Shown here piece after piece: positions 55,101 to 62,794 of a stretch of DNA of 64,000 nt. How positions within the stretch are numbered: the first letter of the stretch is position 1; each line of letters begins with the position of its first letter. The notes under the pieces are model-generated. The model was not told the DNA's origin. It worked only from the letters and a program-made list of their open reading frames with translations, and ran no database searches. Made by a program: the position numbers and the translations under genes. The stretch comes from Nocardioides sediminis (lineage in GTDB: Bacteria > Actinomycetota > Actinomycetes > Propionibacteriales > Nocardioidaceae): assembly GCF_003047295.1 (NCBI RefSeq), contig NZ_PZYZ01000005.1:1-64000 (forward strand), read 5' to 3'.

Positions 55101-57847
55101 GCAACGACGCGATCAAGGCGGGCTCCGGCGACGACCTCGTCCTCGGCGGCCACGGCCACGACTTCGTCAACACCGGCAACGACTTCAAGACGGTGTTCGC
55201 GGGCACCGGTCGCGACGTCATCGTCGGCGGCGGCGGTCGTGACACGGTCTTCGGCGGCGAGCACGACGACTGGATCGAGGGTGGCGCCCACGCCGACCTC
55301 CTCCAGGGCGACAACGCCGACCAGTTCCAGGCCAACCCGCACGGCGGCAACGACATCGTCGACGGCGGTGCCGGCAACGACGACATCGAGGGAGAGGGTG
55401 GCGACGACATCCTGATCGGTCGCCCGCAGGGCACCGACCGGATGGAGGGCCTCGGCGGCTACGACTGGGTCACCTACCGCGGTGACACCACCGGCGTCGA
55501 CGTGGACCTGCTGTTCACCACGCTCCAGCGTCCCGACAACCAGGCGATCCGTGACCGCTTCGACCTGGTCGAGGGCGTGTCCGGTGGCGCGGGCGACGAC
55601 GTCATCCGTGGCATGGGCACCACGATCGACGACGTGGCCAACCTCGACGAGCACAAGATGACCCAGAAGTCCCTGGACCTCATCAACGGCCTCGAGGACA
55701 TGCTCGACCCGGGTCACGCCACCAACTACGCCCAGCGCTTCATGGTGCAGGAGGCCGGTTTCGACACCGACGGTGTCAGCAACCTCCTTGTGGGCGGCGC
55801 CGGCAGCGACATGCTGCAGGGCCGGGTCGGTGACGACTTCCTGGACGGTGACGCCATGCTCGACGTCTTCGTCAGGGTCAACGGCACCCGCTACAACAGC
55901 CCGAGCGCCACGGCGCTCCAGAACGGGATCTTCAACGGCACGATCAACCCCGGCGACATTCAGATCGTCCGTCAGGTCGTGGAGAGCCCCACGGAGGGTG
56001 ACAACGACATCGCGGTGTACGGCGCGCCCAGCTCGCAGTACACGGTGACCGACATGGGTGACGGCTACTGGCAGGTCGCCCACGACAACACCGACACCGA
56101 GGCCGAGGAGGCGGAGGGCTCGGACATCCTCCGCAACATCGAGCTCCTCCAGTTCGACAACGGGTGCTTCGTCCTGGGCCCGGAGCCGATGGAGGCGTGC
56201 GGCAGCTACGGCACCGCATCGCTCGACTACGAGCCGCCGGCGACGGAGGACCAGCCGATCACCGCGCGGGTCGTCTTCGACGGCGACAACACGGTCGACA
56301 ACCCGACCAACATCCAGTTCCGCTGGATGATGGCCGAGGAGGAGGACATCAACGCTGCGGCGGGCTGGCTGGCGACCACCGTCCAGAACCCGCAGAGCTG
56401 TGCCCCCAACGGCGACGACAACCTCGAGTGCGAGGTCACCTTCACCCCCGGTGACTTCGAGGTGGACAACCTCCTCCGGGTCGAGGTCACCTTCCTCGAC
56501 GACCAGGGCGTCCTGAGGACGATCCAGTCGCCGACGACGACCGAGGCCGTGGGCAACGTCCAGGACGCGCCCATCCCGCCGGTGCTCAGCACGCAGAGCC
56601 CGACGGTCGGCCAGGTGGTCCGCGCGTCGGGTCTCCAGGACCAGGACGGTCTCGCCGAGGCTGGTGAGACCCTGCAGTGGATCTGGCAGGTCTCCGACAC
56701 CGGCGAGGCCGGCACGTGGGAGGTCGTGGCCACCAACCCGTTCACAGTGACGGGCTACGTGCCGCACGCCGACGACCTGGGCAAGTACCTCCGGGTGGTC
56801 GCCAGCTACACCGACGACCACGGCACCGCCGAGGAGGCAGCGTCGCTCCCGACCGAGAACCCGGTTGCCGAGCCCGCTCCCGCACCGGTGGCCCCGACGG
56901 CACCGATCAGCAACACCGCGGTCATCGACGGCGACGGCACCATCCGGGTCTCCTGGACGCGGCCGATCGACGACGGAGGTGCGGAGATCACCGGCTACGA
57001 GGTCACCGTGTACGCCGACGGAGAGGTGTTCGACACCCGCACCGCGGGTGCCAACGCCACCAACCTGCTGGTCGACGGCCTCGACACGAACCCCGCCATC
57101 GACTACACGTTCACCGTTGCTGCGGTGAACGAGACCGGCACGGGTGCTGCGTCGGAGCTGATGGGTCCGGTGAGCTTCACGGGGGCTCCTCCCGTCGTGG
57201 TGAGCCACACGCCGGCAGCAGGGGCGAGCGATGTCAACGTCGGGGCAGATGTGAAGCTGCAGTTCTCCGAACCCATCACCGGGTTCGGCGGAGCGAACGC
57301 AACACTGACCGCCGTCGGAGGCGACGAAGTGCCCCTCACCAAGGGCTTCTACGCCGACAACCGACTCTTCCTCAACCCCTACGGCGGAGGCGCGGGCAAT
57401 CTGGCACCAGGCACCGAGTACCGGGTCACCCTCACCGGTGGACCGGACGGCATCCGATCACTGGGAGGAGTCCCCATGGAGTCGCTGACCTTCACCTTCA
57501 CCACTGCTTCGGCAACCAGTGCCCCCACCGTGGTGAGCCACACCCCGGCTGCCGGGGCAACCGGGGTCAACGTCGGGGCAGATGTGAAGCTGCAGTTCTC
57601 CGAACCCATCACCGGGTTCGGCGGAGCGAACGCAACACTGACCGCCGTCGGAGGCGACGAAGTGCCCCTCACCAAGGCCTTCTACGCCGACAACCGACTC
57701 TTCCTCAACCCCTACGGCGGAGGCGCCGGCACTCTGGCACCAGGCACCGAGTACCGGGTCACCCTCACCGGTGGACCGGACGGCATCCGATCACTGGGAG
57801 GAGTCCCCATGGAGTCGCTGACCTTCACCTTCACCACCGCTCCATGA
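52148..57847 (+). CDS. Secreted giant haem peroxidase with RTX, Fn3 and Ig-like modules
   Basis: The 1899-residue protein has a signal peptide (GLFGALATVLAMSGVTGGVVG, cleavage near AHAKD). Residues about 110-830 form an animal-type haem peroxidase: distal His232 in GQFFDHGLDL, the Arg/Glu region ENIGLTSVHHVFHSEHNRMA and proximal His601 in VYRFGHSML. About 930-1095 are RTX calcium-binding nonapeptides (GGSGNDSLLGG, GAGNDDIEGEGGDD), followed by a further RTX block, Ig-like regions, an Fn3 domain (about 1585-1675) and two nearly identical Ig-like (Big_5/SbsA) domains (1684-1899). The start at 52148 follows GGAGGG and begins the signal peptide; the longer frame upstream is rejected. It probably makes oxidants or crosslinks the cell surface. 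Confidence 0.93.
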   Translation: MSRRGAPVGKSPRKSRAGLFGALATVLAMSGVTGGVVGAPMAHAKDTNPDFVLIEEDLEHILKQIQIAEAHAAGGRLLCARPTDTTGKCVPDPALPLGLRTVDGSYNNLLEPTYGSADQPFPRKLPVHWRKAEAAPQGAPPNDPADTAMCDEGETCYSQSKGFVYDSEPRVISNLIVDQTVANPAAQNAAANTPGSEIDGNGNVFIPNTAPDEGLSAPFNAWFTFFGQFFDHGLDLVNKGGNGDMVVPLRPDDPLYVEGSRTNFLTLTRATRYPGPDGEVGTEDDVHNNQTTPFIDQNQTYTSHPSHQVFLREYELRDHDGDAGTPDVPVDTGRLLDGTLPGGGTGGLATWADVKRQAREVLGIQLGSNLAPGEEPTEDNNDFPDVTNVPQVDVDPYGNFIPGENGFPVLQMADGTEVEGDPTSPISTDGSARTNHAFLDDIAHGATPARNDLSGYDNVTLDEHFVTGDGRGNENIGLTSVHHVFHSEHNRMAQAIEDILDKPENEQLKLAFMGEQNTYKELLGQPLPDGPEADDWTYEQRLFQAARFPTEMQYQHLVFEEFARKVQPAIDAIVFNENSYDATIDPAITAEYAHVVYRFGHSMLTEDIQRRLPGVPGVEDVSLLEGFLDPRTYDNDGALTPDQAAGAVINGTTNQVGGQIDEHVIDTLRNNLLGLPLDLATINMVRARDAAVPPLQVARKVFFEESGDPMLEPYDNWVDFGLGMKNGDNFGRESASPNASLVNFVAAYGKHETITSVSTVAGKREAANLIVNGGEGEPADRLDFMNGTGAWADQNGQTTTGLEEVDFWMGGLAEALEPFGGMLGSTFNYVFEKQIEDLQFGDRFYYLFRNQGNQLFAALEANSFAGLIQRNTDATLLPADIFAVQDPFIDLENLPDPWPEGLVRMADGTYRWDGDEHVEIHGLRTGDMPATNDKIRAGQGDDALWGYAGRDRIEGGSGNDSLLGGADDDILTDTFGDDNIKGGWGNDAIKAGSGDDLVLGGHGHDFVNTGNDFKTVFAGTGRDVIVGGGGRDTVFGGEHDDWIEGGAHADLLQGDNADQFQANPHGGNDIVDGGAGNDDIEGEGGDDILIGRPQGTDRMEGLGGYDWVTYRGDTTGVDVDLLFTTLQRPDNQAIRDRFDLVEGVSGGAGDDVIRGMGTTIDDVANLDEHKMTQKSLDLINGLEDMLDPGHATNYAQRFMVQEAGFDTDGVSNLLVGGAGSDMLQGRVGDDFLDGDAMLDVFVRVNGTRYNSPSATALQNGIFNGTINPGDIQIVRQVVESPTEGDNDIAVYGAPSSQYTVTDMGDGYWQVAHDNTDTEAEEAEGSDILRNIELLQFDNGCFVLGPEPMEACGSYGTASLDYEPPATEDQPITARVVFDGDNTVDNPTNIQFRWMMAEEEDINAAAGWLATTVQNPQSCAPNGDDNLECEVTFTPGDFEVDNLLRVEVTFLDDQGVLRTIQSPTTTEAVGNVQDAPIPPVLSTQSPTVGQVVRASGLQDQDGLAEAGETLQWIWQVSDTGEAGTWEVVATNPFTVTGYVPHADDLGKYLRVVASYTDDHGTAEEAASLPTENPVAEPAPAPVAPTAPISNTAVIDGDGTIRVSWTRPIDDGGAEITGYEVTVYADGEVFDTRTAGANATNLLVDGLDTNPAIDYTFTVAAVNETGTGAASELMGPVSFTGAPPVVVSHTPAAGASDVNVGADVKLQFSEPITGFGGANATLTAVGGDEVPLTKGFYADNRLFLNPYGGGAGNLAPGTEYRVTLTGGPDGIRSLGGVPMESLTFTFTTASATSAPTVVSHTPAAGATGVNVGADVKLQFSEPITGFGGANATLTAVGGDEVPLTKAFYADNRLFLNPYGGGAGTLAPGTEYRVTLTGGPDGIRSLGGVPMESLTFTFTTAP
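57197..57839 (+). repeat. Two near-identical 333-bp direct repeats encoding Ig-like domains
   Basis: The second copy starts exactly 333 bases (111 codons) after the first (57197 and 57530). Most of the repeat is identical at DNA level, including third positions (for example GTCAACGTCGGGGCAGATGT in both). Differences cluster in the linker at the start and in a few codons. Such identity indicates recent duplication or gene conversion. Confidence 0.9.
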
Positions 57848-58201
57848 TGTAGCGACAAGTCGGCTGGGCCGGCACCCATCATGGGTGTCGGCCCAGCCAA
57901 CGTCATCAGGGTGGGGAAGGGGCGCAACTCACAACTCGCCGCCAGCGGCGTTCGGCCTGCAAAGTTCGGCCTTACAGCCAGAGGCGGAGGCGGAACACGA
58001 ATCATTCCGCTAGGGCCCAAGTGGGGCAGCGCTCGCCACGACACGGTCGGCTGAGGAGGTCGCGGACCGATTCCTCATGTCGCTACAGTAAGTCCTCGCG
58101 TTTGAATAACCTTCTCTCTGCAGGGGGCACGACGCTTCCCAGAGCAGGGCCATGTGACGAGCGCAGTGGGCCCATTGAACAAACGGTGCCGGCACCCCGC
58201 C
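57848..58201. other. Intergenic region after the peroxidase gene
   Basis: These 354 bases contain no supported gene. They begin with the strong terminator at 57862-57898. A direct repeat of GTTCGGCCT lies near 57950-57970 and a 12-bp palindrome GGTGCCGGCACC at 58185-58196. Base composition changes here from about 70 per cent GC to markedly lower values. Confidence 0.5.
57862..57898 (+). terminator. Intrinsic terminator of the peroxidase gene
   Basis: GGCTGGGCCGGCACCCAT pairs with ATGGGTGTCGGCCCAGCC across a one-base loop centre with one G-T wobble. The 18-bp stem lies 14 bases after the stop codon. Confidence 0.85.
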
Positions 58202-58711
58202 TCAACGGGTCCGAAGAATCTTCGCGGGATTGCCACCAACCACACAGAACGGCGGCACGTCCTTCACCACCACGGCGCCTGCTGCGATAACGGAGCCCCT
58301 CCCAATCGTTACCCCAGGCAGGATCATGGCCCGCTGGCCAATCCAAACGTCATCCTCGATAGTCACCGCCCGAACGGCGCGCATCCCCTGCTCACGCATC
58401 GGGCGACCTACGTCGCTGAAGGCGTGGTCTGTTGTGAAGATGACGACCTCCGGGCCCATCATCACGTCTGATCCGATAGTCACGGGGCCCTTCAAGTGAC
58501 AGCGAATCCCAATCCCGGAGCGGTCACCCACGTGGACAACCCCGCTGGGAAACATGGCACCCTTTTCAATGTTGACGTCACGACCCATCGAGGCCAACAG
58601 CGGTTTCGCGGCCCTCCGACGGAGGACCCGCCAATACCTGCCACCGCGGGACCCAGAAGCCGGAAGGCGCATGCCGAACCCTCTATAGAGGATCATGAAG
58701 ACGTATCGCAT
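58202..58711 (-). CDS. Hexapeptide-repeat acyltransferase
   Basis: The 169-residue protein has a short hydrophobic N-terminus and then a left-handed beta-helix acyltransferase with hexapeptide repeats (VNIEKGAMFPSGVVHVGDRSGIGIRC, VTIGSDVMMGPEVVIFTTDHAFSD, VTIEDDVWIGQRAMILPGVTIGRGSVIAAGAVV). The FTTDHAF histidine is the usual catalytic residue. It likely O-acetylates the polysaccharide repeat unit. It is the last gene of the low-GC operon and its codon use is unlike the upstream high-GC genes. Confidence 0.9.
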   Translation of the reverse strand: MRYVFMILYRGFGMRLPASGSRGGRYWRVLRRRAAKPLLASMGRDVNIEKGAMFPSGVVHVGDRSGIGIRCHLKGPVTIGSDVMMGPEVVIFTTDHAFSDVGRPMREQGMRAVRAVTIEDDVWIGQRAMILPGVTIGRGSVIAAGAVVVKDVPPFCVVGGNPAKILRTR

Positions 58712-58916
58712 AGCGATATTCTAACGGCAACGGGCGGCGCAGAAGGAGGGAGGTGAGGTATGCGTCCCTCTCACAATGACCAAACACTTGAGGAAACCTT
58801 GGCTGATCCCGACCGTGAAAGCACGATTTTATCAACACCGCCCCAGTGTGCGGCATAACCCGTGCGGCTTGGCCAGCGCATTCGTTTCCAACAAGCTCGC
58901 GAACGCGAGGAATCAC
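58683..58916 (-). CDS. Possible small CDS coupled to the flippase gene
   Basis: A 77-codon frame starts with GTG at 58916, overlapping the flippase stop (GTGA), and ends 29 bases inside the acyltransferase gene. Overlap of this kind is typical of real operon genes, but the product (MIPRVRELVGNECAGQAARV at its start) matches nothing I recognise. It could be a remnant of a larger gene in the 200-base gap. Confidence 0.25.
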   Translation of the reverse strand: MIPRVRELVGNECAGQAARVMPHTGAVLIKSCFHGRDQPRFPQVFGHCERDAYLTSLLLRRPLPLEYRYAIRLHDPL

Positions 58917-60379
58917 ACACCCCTCGCAGCGGCCTCAACGATTGTCGAACGACGACCTGAAGAACGCCAATGCAGCCAGAGAAATATGATAGCTACCGAA
59001 ACGCCTGTCGCTCCAGATAGTCCGCGAAGGGGGGTCTGTAACTCAGATTCGGACGATACCGCGACGGCCACCATCGGCAGCGCTGCCGAAATGGCGAACC
59101 ACGTTAAGATTGAACGGTCTTTGGCGTATTTGTCTGCACCAAGCACGGCCACGGTGGCGGTGACCCACGTTCCACCAAGATAGCCAATCGCAATTGACAG
59201 CGGCCCGTTGCTTGACGCGAGCCAATACGAGGCCGCAACGAATAGGCCACCCCACGCACCGAGCGACATTACCGCCGCTGCGCGATTGGTCCGAGTACTC
59301 ATCAAGACGATGCTAGGCGAGGCGACGCTAGTCAACAGCACAGCAAGCACCAAAACAGTCGCGGGAGCCGTCACCGCACCATAGCCTTCGCCCAGTACGA
59401 ACCCAACAAACACCGGCAAGATGACGCCCGCAAGGAGCGTCGCGACGATCGCCACTGCCCCTAGCGCCACGGTGACGCGCATTCGCAGTTCGCGAAGTCG
59501 TTCCCCTTGTTCCGGATGAGTGTAGGCAGCCATCCTAGGTACGAGAACCATGGTCAACGCGCTCGGCAACAGACTCAGCGGGATCGCCAGAGAGACGGCA
59601 GCCGCATAGATCCCGGCGACCCGGTCCTCGTGGATCCAAGCCGATACCACGACCGAGAACTGGATCGTCCCAGCGCTTGCGAGTGACCCCAGTACGGCCA
59701 GCATTACAAATTGATCCACCTCCCGACCCAGCCGGGAGTTTGAATCACCAACCGTGGCCAGGCGGGGAAGACTCGCATAGCTGTACGCGCAAAAGGCGAG
59801 GCCCAAGACGAAGACTGCTAAGAACGAGGATGGCGCCACTCCCGCGCTGAGAAGTGCGTGAAACGTCAGCAGGCCCACGGCGCCGCTAGCAACTTGCAGC
59901 ACGGCCTCGCGTTCAAAGCGACCCAAGGCAGCATGGACGCCACGCCCGAAACCTTGACCAGCAATCCCGACGCAAAGCATCACCACTGCTGCAGCCTCAT
60001 GCGGGGCAATGCCAGACACGAGGGCCACCGTCATTACTACAGGGGATGCAATTAGTACAAACTGGGCTTGTCGGCGCACTAGGTGACGAGCCACTTGGGG
60101 AACTAGGGCACCGCCGCCTTGGGCGCGCTCGCGCGACACAAACTTCGAAAACGCCGCGCCGCCCGAAGCAGGCCAGAGAATGGCACAAACCGTCGCAATC
60201 GCTAAGGCAAGTGCAAACCTGCCATACTCCGCCGGACCAAGAACACGGGCGGCCGAAAGGGTGTACCCCAGACGCAAGCAACCTTGGACCAATAGAGCAG
60301 CGGCATTCAGAACTGCGCCGGACCACAGTCCTCGTCCCGCGCCCACTTCAGTTATGTTTGGACGAGCCAAGATCTTCAT
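58913..60379 (-). CDS. Oligosaccharide flippase (Wzx-like)
   Basis: The 488-residue membrane protein has about 12-14 transmembrane helices and the polysaccharide transporter pattern GLWSGAVLNAAALLVQGCLRLGYTLSAARVLGPAEYGRFALALAI. It probably flips lipid-linked repeat units across the membrane. Charged residues in the N-terminal helices (such as GPAEYGR) are typical of Wzx. It follows the glycosyltransferase gene by 7 bases. GC content is clearly lower than in the window's first 57 kb. Confidence 0.9.
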   Translation of the reverse strand: MKILARPNITEVGAGRGLWSGAVLNAAALLVQGCLRLGYTLSAARVLGPAEYGRFALALAIATVCAILWPASGGAAFSKFVSRERAQGGGALVPQVARHLVRRQAQFVLIASPVVMTVALVSGIAPHEAAAVVMLCVGIAGQGFGRGVHAALGRFEREAVLQVASGAVGLLTFHALLSAGVAPSSFLAVFVLGLAFCAYSYASLPRLATVGDSNSRLGREVDQFVMLAVLGSLASAGTIQFSVVVSAWIHEDRVAGIYAAAVSLAIPLSLLPSALTMVLVPRMAAYTHPEQGERLRELRMRVTVALGAVAIVATLLAGVILPVFVGFVLGEGYGAVTAPATVLVLAVLLTSVASPSIVLMSTRTNRAAAVMSLGAWGGLFVAASYWLASSNGPLSIAIGYLGGTWVTATVAVLGADKYAKDRSILTWFAISAALPMVAVAVSSESELQTPLRGLSGATGVSVAIIFLWLHWRSSGRRSTIVEAAARGV

Positions 60380-60386
60380 TACGCAC

Positions 60387-61457
60387 TCATCCGCGTAGGG
60401 CCTTTTCGTACTCTTCGATCCATCCCGCCGTCCAGGTAGTCAACGAATATCGACTCAAGGCAGCTACACCGGCTAGCCTCTCTGAAGGATTTTTGAGGGC
60501 ACTGCAAGCATCCAACATGGCCTCCGACATGCTCGGAGCATCGCCTGCCTTCAGCAGCCGATCAGGGACAGGGCGGAGCTCCCTTGTTCCCCCCACGTCG
60601 GTTGCGACAATCGGCAAGCCGGACGACATGGCTTCAATCAGAGCAACTGGGAATCCCTCCCATGCGGAGGACTGGACGTAGACGTCCGCTGCGCTCATCA
60701 GCGCGGGCACGTCCGAACGCTGACCAAGTAGGCGGATACGAGTCGAATATCCGTACGAGTCGATCGTCCTCGACAACTCGTCCCTCATCGGCCCCTCGCC
60801 CACGATCGCCACCGTCAAATTCGGGTTGCGAGCAAGTGACATCGACGCGGCCGCCACGAACGTCCGGTAGTCCTTCGCTGCTGTCAACCGACCAACGGAC
60901 AATGCAAGAACGTCTCTCGCGCCCAACGCCAGCTCGGTGCGAACGCGTGCTCGACTCTCATCGCTGAACGCGAACTTCTCCAAGTTGACCGCGTTGTAGT
61001 GCACAGCTGTTTCTCGCGGAAGTCCATGCGCGGACGCCACGGCCTGACTCACCGCCACGGAACTCGACTTCCCCATCGGCAGTCGCGCCACAAGACGGTG
61101 CACAGCTCCACCCTCGCGGACACTGTGGAACGTTCTAATGCACGGCACGCCCGAGCCGCCCAGGGTGGCCAATTGAGAGGCAACATTCGCATGAAAGGCA
61201 TGAGCATGCAGGACGTCCGGACCGAACTCCCTAAGAACCGTTCGCACCCCACGCTGGGCCTTGTAGAAGTGTTTTCCAACCTGATCGATCTCTAGGCACC
61301 ACCGCTTCACACCCGGAGCAGTAACGACCTCATCCTTACCACTCAAGGACACGACACCCACGGTATGCCCGGCGGAAGCGAGCTGCTCGCTCAAGTCCCG
61401 GACGACCGACTGAATGCCACCGGTCGTCATTGACGTGGTGACCATCAGAATCCTCAA
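60387..61457 (-). CDS. Glycosyltransferase family 4
   Basis: The 356-residue GT-B enzyme has RILMVTTSMTTGGIQSVVRDLSEQL at the N-terminus and the family motif SAWEGFPVALIEAMSSGLPIVATDVGG near 260-290. It adds one sugar to the repeat unit; donor and linkage are unknown. The start is TTG at 61457, which overlaps the polymerase stop (TTGA, 4 bases), so it is translationally coupled. An ATG four codons later is the alternative. Confidence 0.92.
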   Translation of the reverse strand: MRILMVTTSMTTGGIQSVVRDLSEQLASAGHTVGVVSLSGKDEVVTAPGVKRWCLEIDQVGKHFYKAQRGVRTVLREFGPDVLHAHAFHANVASQLATLGGSGVPCIRTFHSVREGGAVHRLVARLPMGKSSSVAVSQAVASAHGLPRETAVHYNAVNLEKFAFSDESRARVRTELALGARDVLALSVGRLTAAKDYRTFVAAASMSLARNPNLTVAIVGEGPMRDELSRTIDSYGYSTRIRLLGQRSDVPALMSAADVYVQSSAWEGFPVALIEAMSSGLPIVATDVGGTRELRPVPDRLLKAGDAPSMSEAMLDACSALKNPSERLAGVAALSRYSLTTWTAGWIEEYEKALRG

Positions 61458-62788
61458 GCCTGTCGCCTCCGGTGGTAGACCCCACTACTGCGCCGCCGCG
61501 AGGCGACTCCAGTGCAAACAACGGATAGGAGAACGACGAGTGCAGCACAGGTGGCAGCATTAGAGAGGAGACTCGTCGTCGTGCCACGCATGAATGTAAA
61601 ACTGAGGTAGCCGAGCACGACGAAGTAGGCTGCAAGTCTCACTACGGCGGTTTGAGGATGCTTTTCACTCGGCTTGAGGAGCCAGTTGCGAATAGCACCT
61701 AGCATGAGCCCGACGAAAAAGAATATCAGCGCAACCCCAACATACCCAGCTGCCCCCCAGCCTTCCGCGATCGGACTATATCCATAGCCATAGCCAGGCG
61801 CCCAGTTCGGGAAGTGAAGGCGCGCGAAGGTGACTGCGATGTCTTCTCCCACATCGAAGGGCCGAACTATGCTCGGTACGGGGCTGAATGCATTGACGAT
61901 GGTCGGAACAAATGACCCCGTGCCTGGCTCCTGGCGAAGCACTACCGCCAGCACTGCGCTCGGGCCTGCCGGATCAATGTTCGTGAATAACCCACCATTG
62001 AAGTACTCAGCCAGAGCAGCACGATTGACTGATTCTCCAGCGCGCACAACTCCGTAGAGGGCCGCCCCGAGTCCAACGAATACAAGGACCCCAACCATCG
62101 CCGCAGCGACCACGCCCCCCGAAGGGACATCGCGCCGTTTGAGCCCGCAAAATAGCGTGCCACTGAGGGCCAGAAGTGCCACTAGAAGGGGATCTTTGTC
62201 GTTGGAGTAAACCGACCATGCGCACAGAGGAAGCAGCCACATCAAGGATGGCAGCACTCTGGTCGACCGCGCTATGCTTAGAAAGGCGAACATTCCATAA
62301 CTTAAGTACGTCCATCGATTAACAAGGAAATATCCGGTTTCTCCAGCTCCAGACGCAGTTTGGGCGACATTGCTCAGGTAGTCCTGAGCAGCCAACACAT
62401 TGTCATGGAAGATTGTTGACAGTAGGAGGGCGCCAAGGAGCGCGCTCAAGAGCGTAACAAAGCGCGCAGTTTGAACGCCCCCCGAACTGCTCTGCAAATC
62501 AGCCGCATAGGCGCGGCGGGCTAAGGACGAGTAGCCAATGTACAAGGCAATAAGTCCGAGGATCGCCGCCACAACACTCCGCTCGGCGATCGTCGGTGTC
62601 ATGTGCTTCTGCGTGAATCCCAGAAGAGTGCTATCTCGGAGCCAAAGTTCGACGGGGACACTGATTGTATAGAAGAGAATTGAGAATGCCACGATCACTA
62701 TGGGGGACAGCAGGCCGTCGACATCGGACCGTCGACTGATGACCACCTTCATCACAAAGACGTAAATGAGCGCCAAGACGATTACCAT
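61454..62788 (-). CDS. O-antigen polymerase-like (Wzy) protein
   Basis: The 444-residue protein has about 12 predicted transmembrane helices and a large extracytoplasmic loop (about 225-320) with GTGSFVPTIVNAFSPVPSIV and APGYGYGYSPIAEGWGAAG. This topology and gene position (between glycosyltransferases and flippase) fit a repeat-unit polymerase, although Wzy proteins have poor sequence conservation. Function is therefore inferred from topology and context. Confidence 0.8.
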   Translation of the reverse strand: MVIVLALIYVFVMKVVISRRSDVDGLLSPIVIVAFSILFYTISVPVELWLRDSTLLGFTQKHMTPTIAERSVVAAILGLIALYIGYSSLARRAYAADLQSSSGGVQTARFVTLLSALLGALLLSTIFHDNVLAAQDYLSNVAQTASGAGETGYFLVNRWTYLSYGMFAFLSIARSTRVLPSLMWLLPLCAWSVYSNDKDPLLVALLALSGTLFCGLKRRDVPSGGVVAAAMVGVLVFVGLGAALYGVVRAGESVNRAALAEYFNGGLFTNIDPAGPSAVLAVVLRQEPGTGSFVPTIVNAFSPVPSIVRPFDVGEDIAVTFARLHFPNWAPGYGYGYSPIAEGWGAAGYVGVALIFFFVGLMLGAIRNWLLKPSEKHPQTAVVRLAAYFVVLGYLSFTFMRGTTTSLLSNAATCAALVVLLSVVCTGVASRRRSSGVYHRRRQA

Positions 62789-62794
62789 GCGCGA

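Noticed and set aside
52733..57208. A 1491-codon open frame on the minus strand
   Set aside because: It is a shadow of the high-GC peroxidase gene: composition is dominated by Val, Asp, Arg and Gly with no domain, and it runs opposite to a gene with clear haem and RTX motifs.
58776..59183. A 135-codon plus-strand frame in the island
   Set aside because: It overlaps the flippase gene in antisense, has no ribosome binding site of note and no domain.
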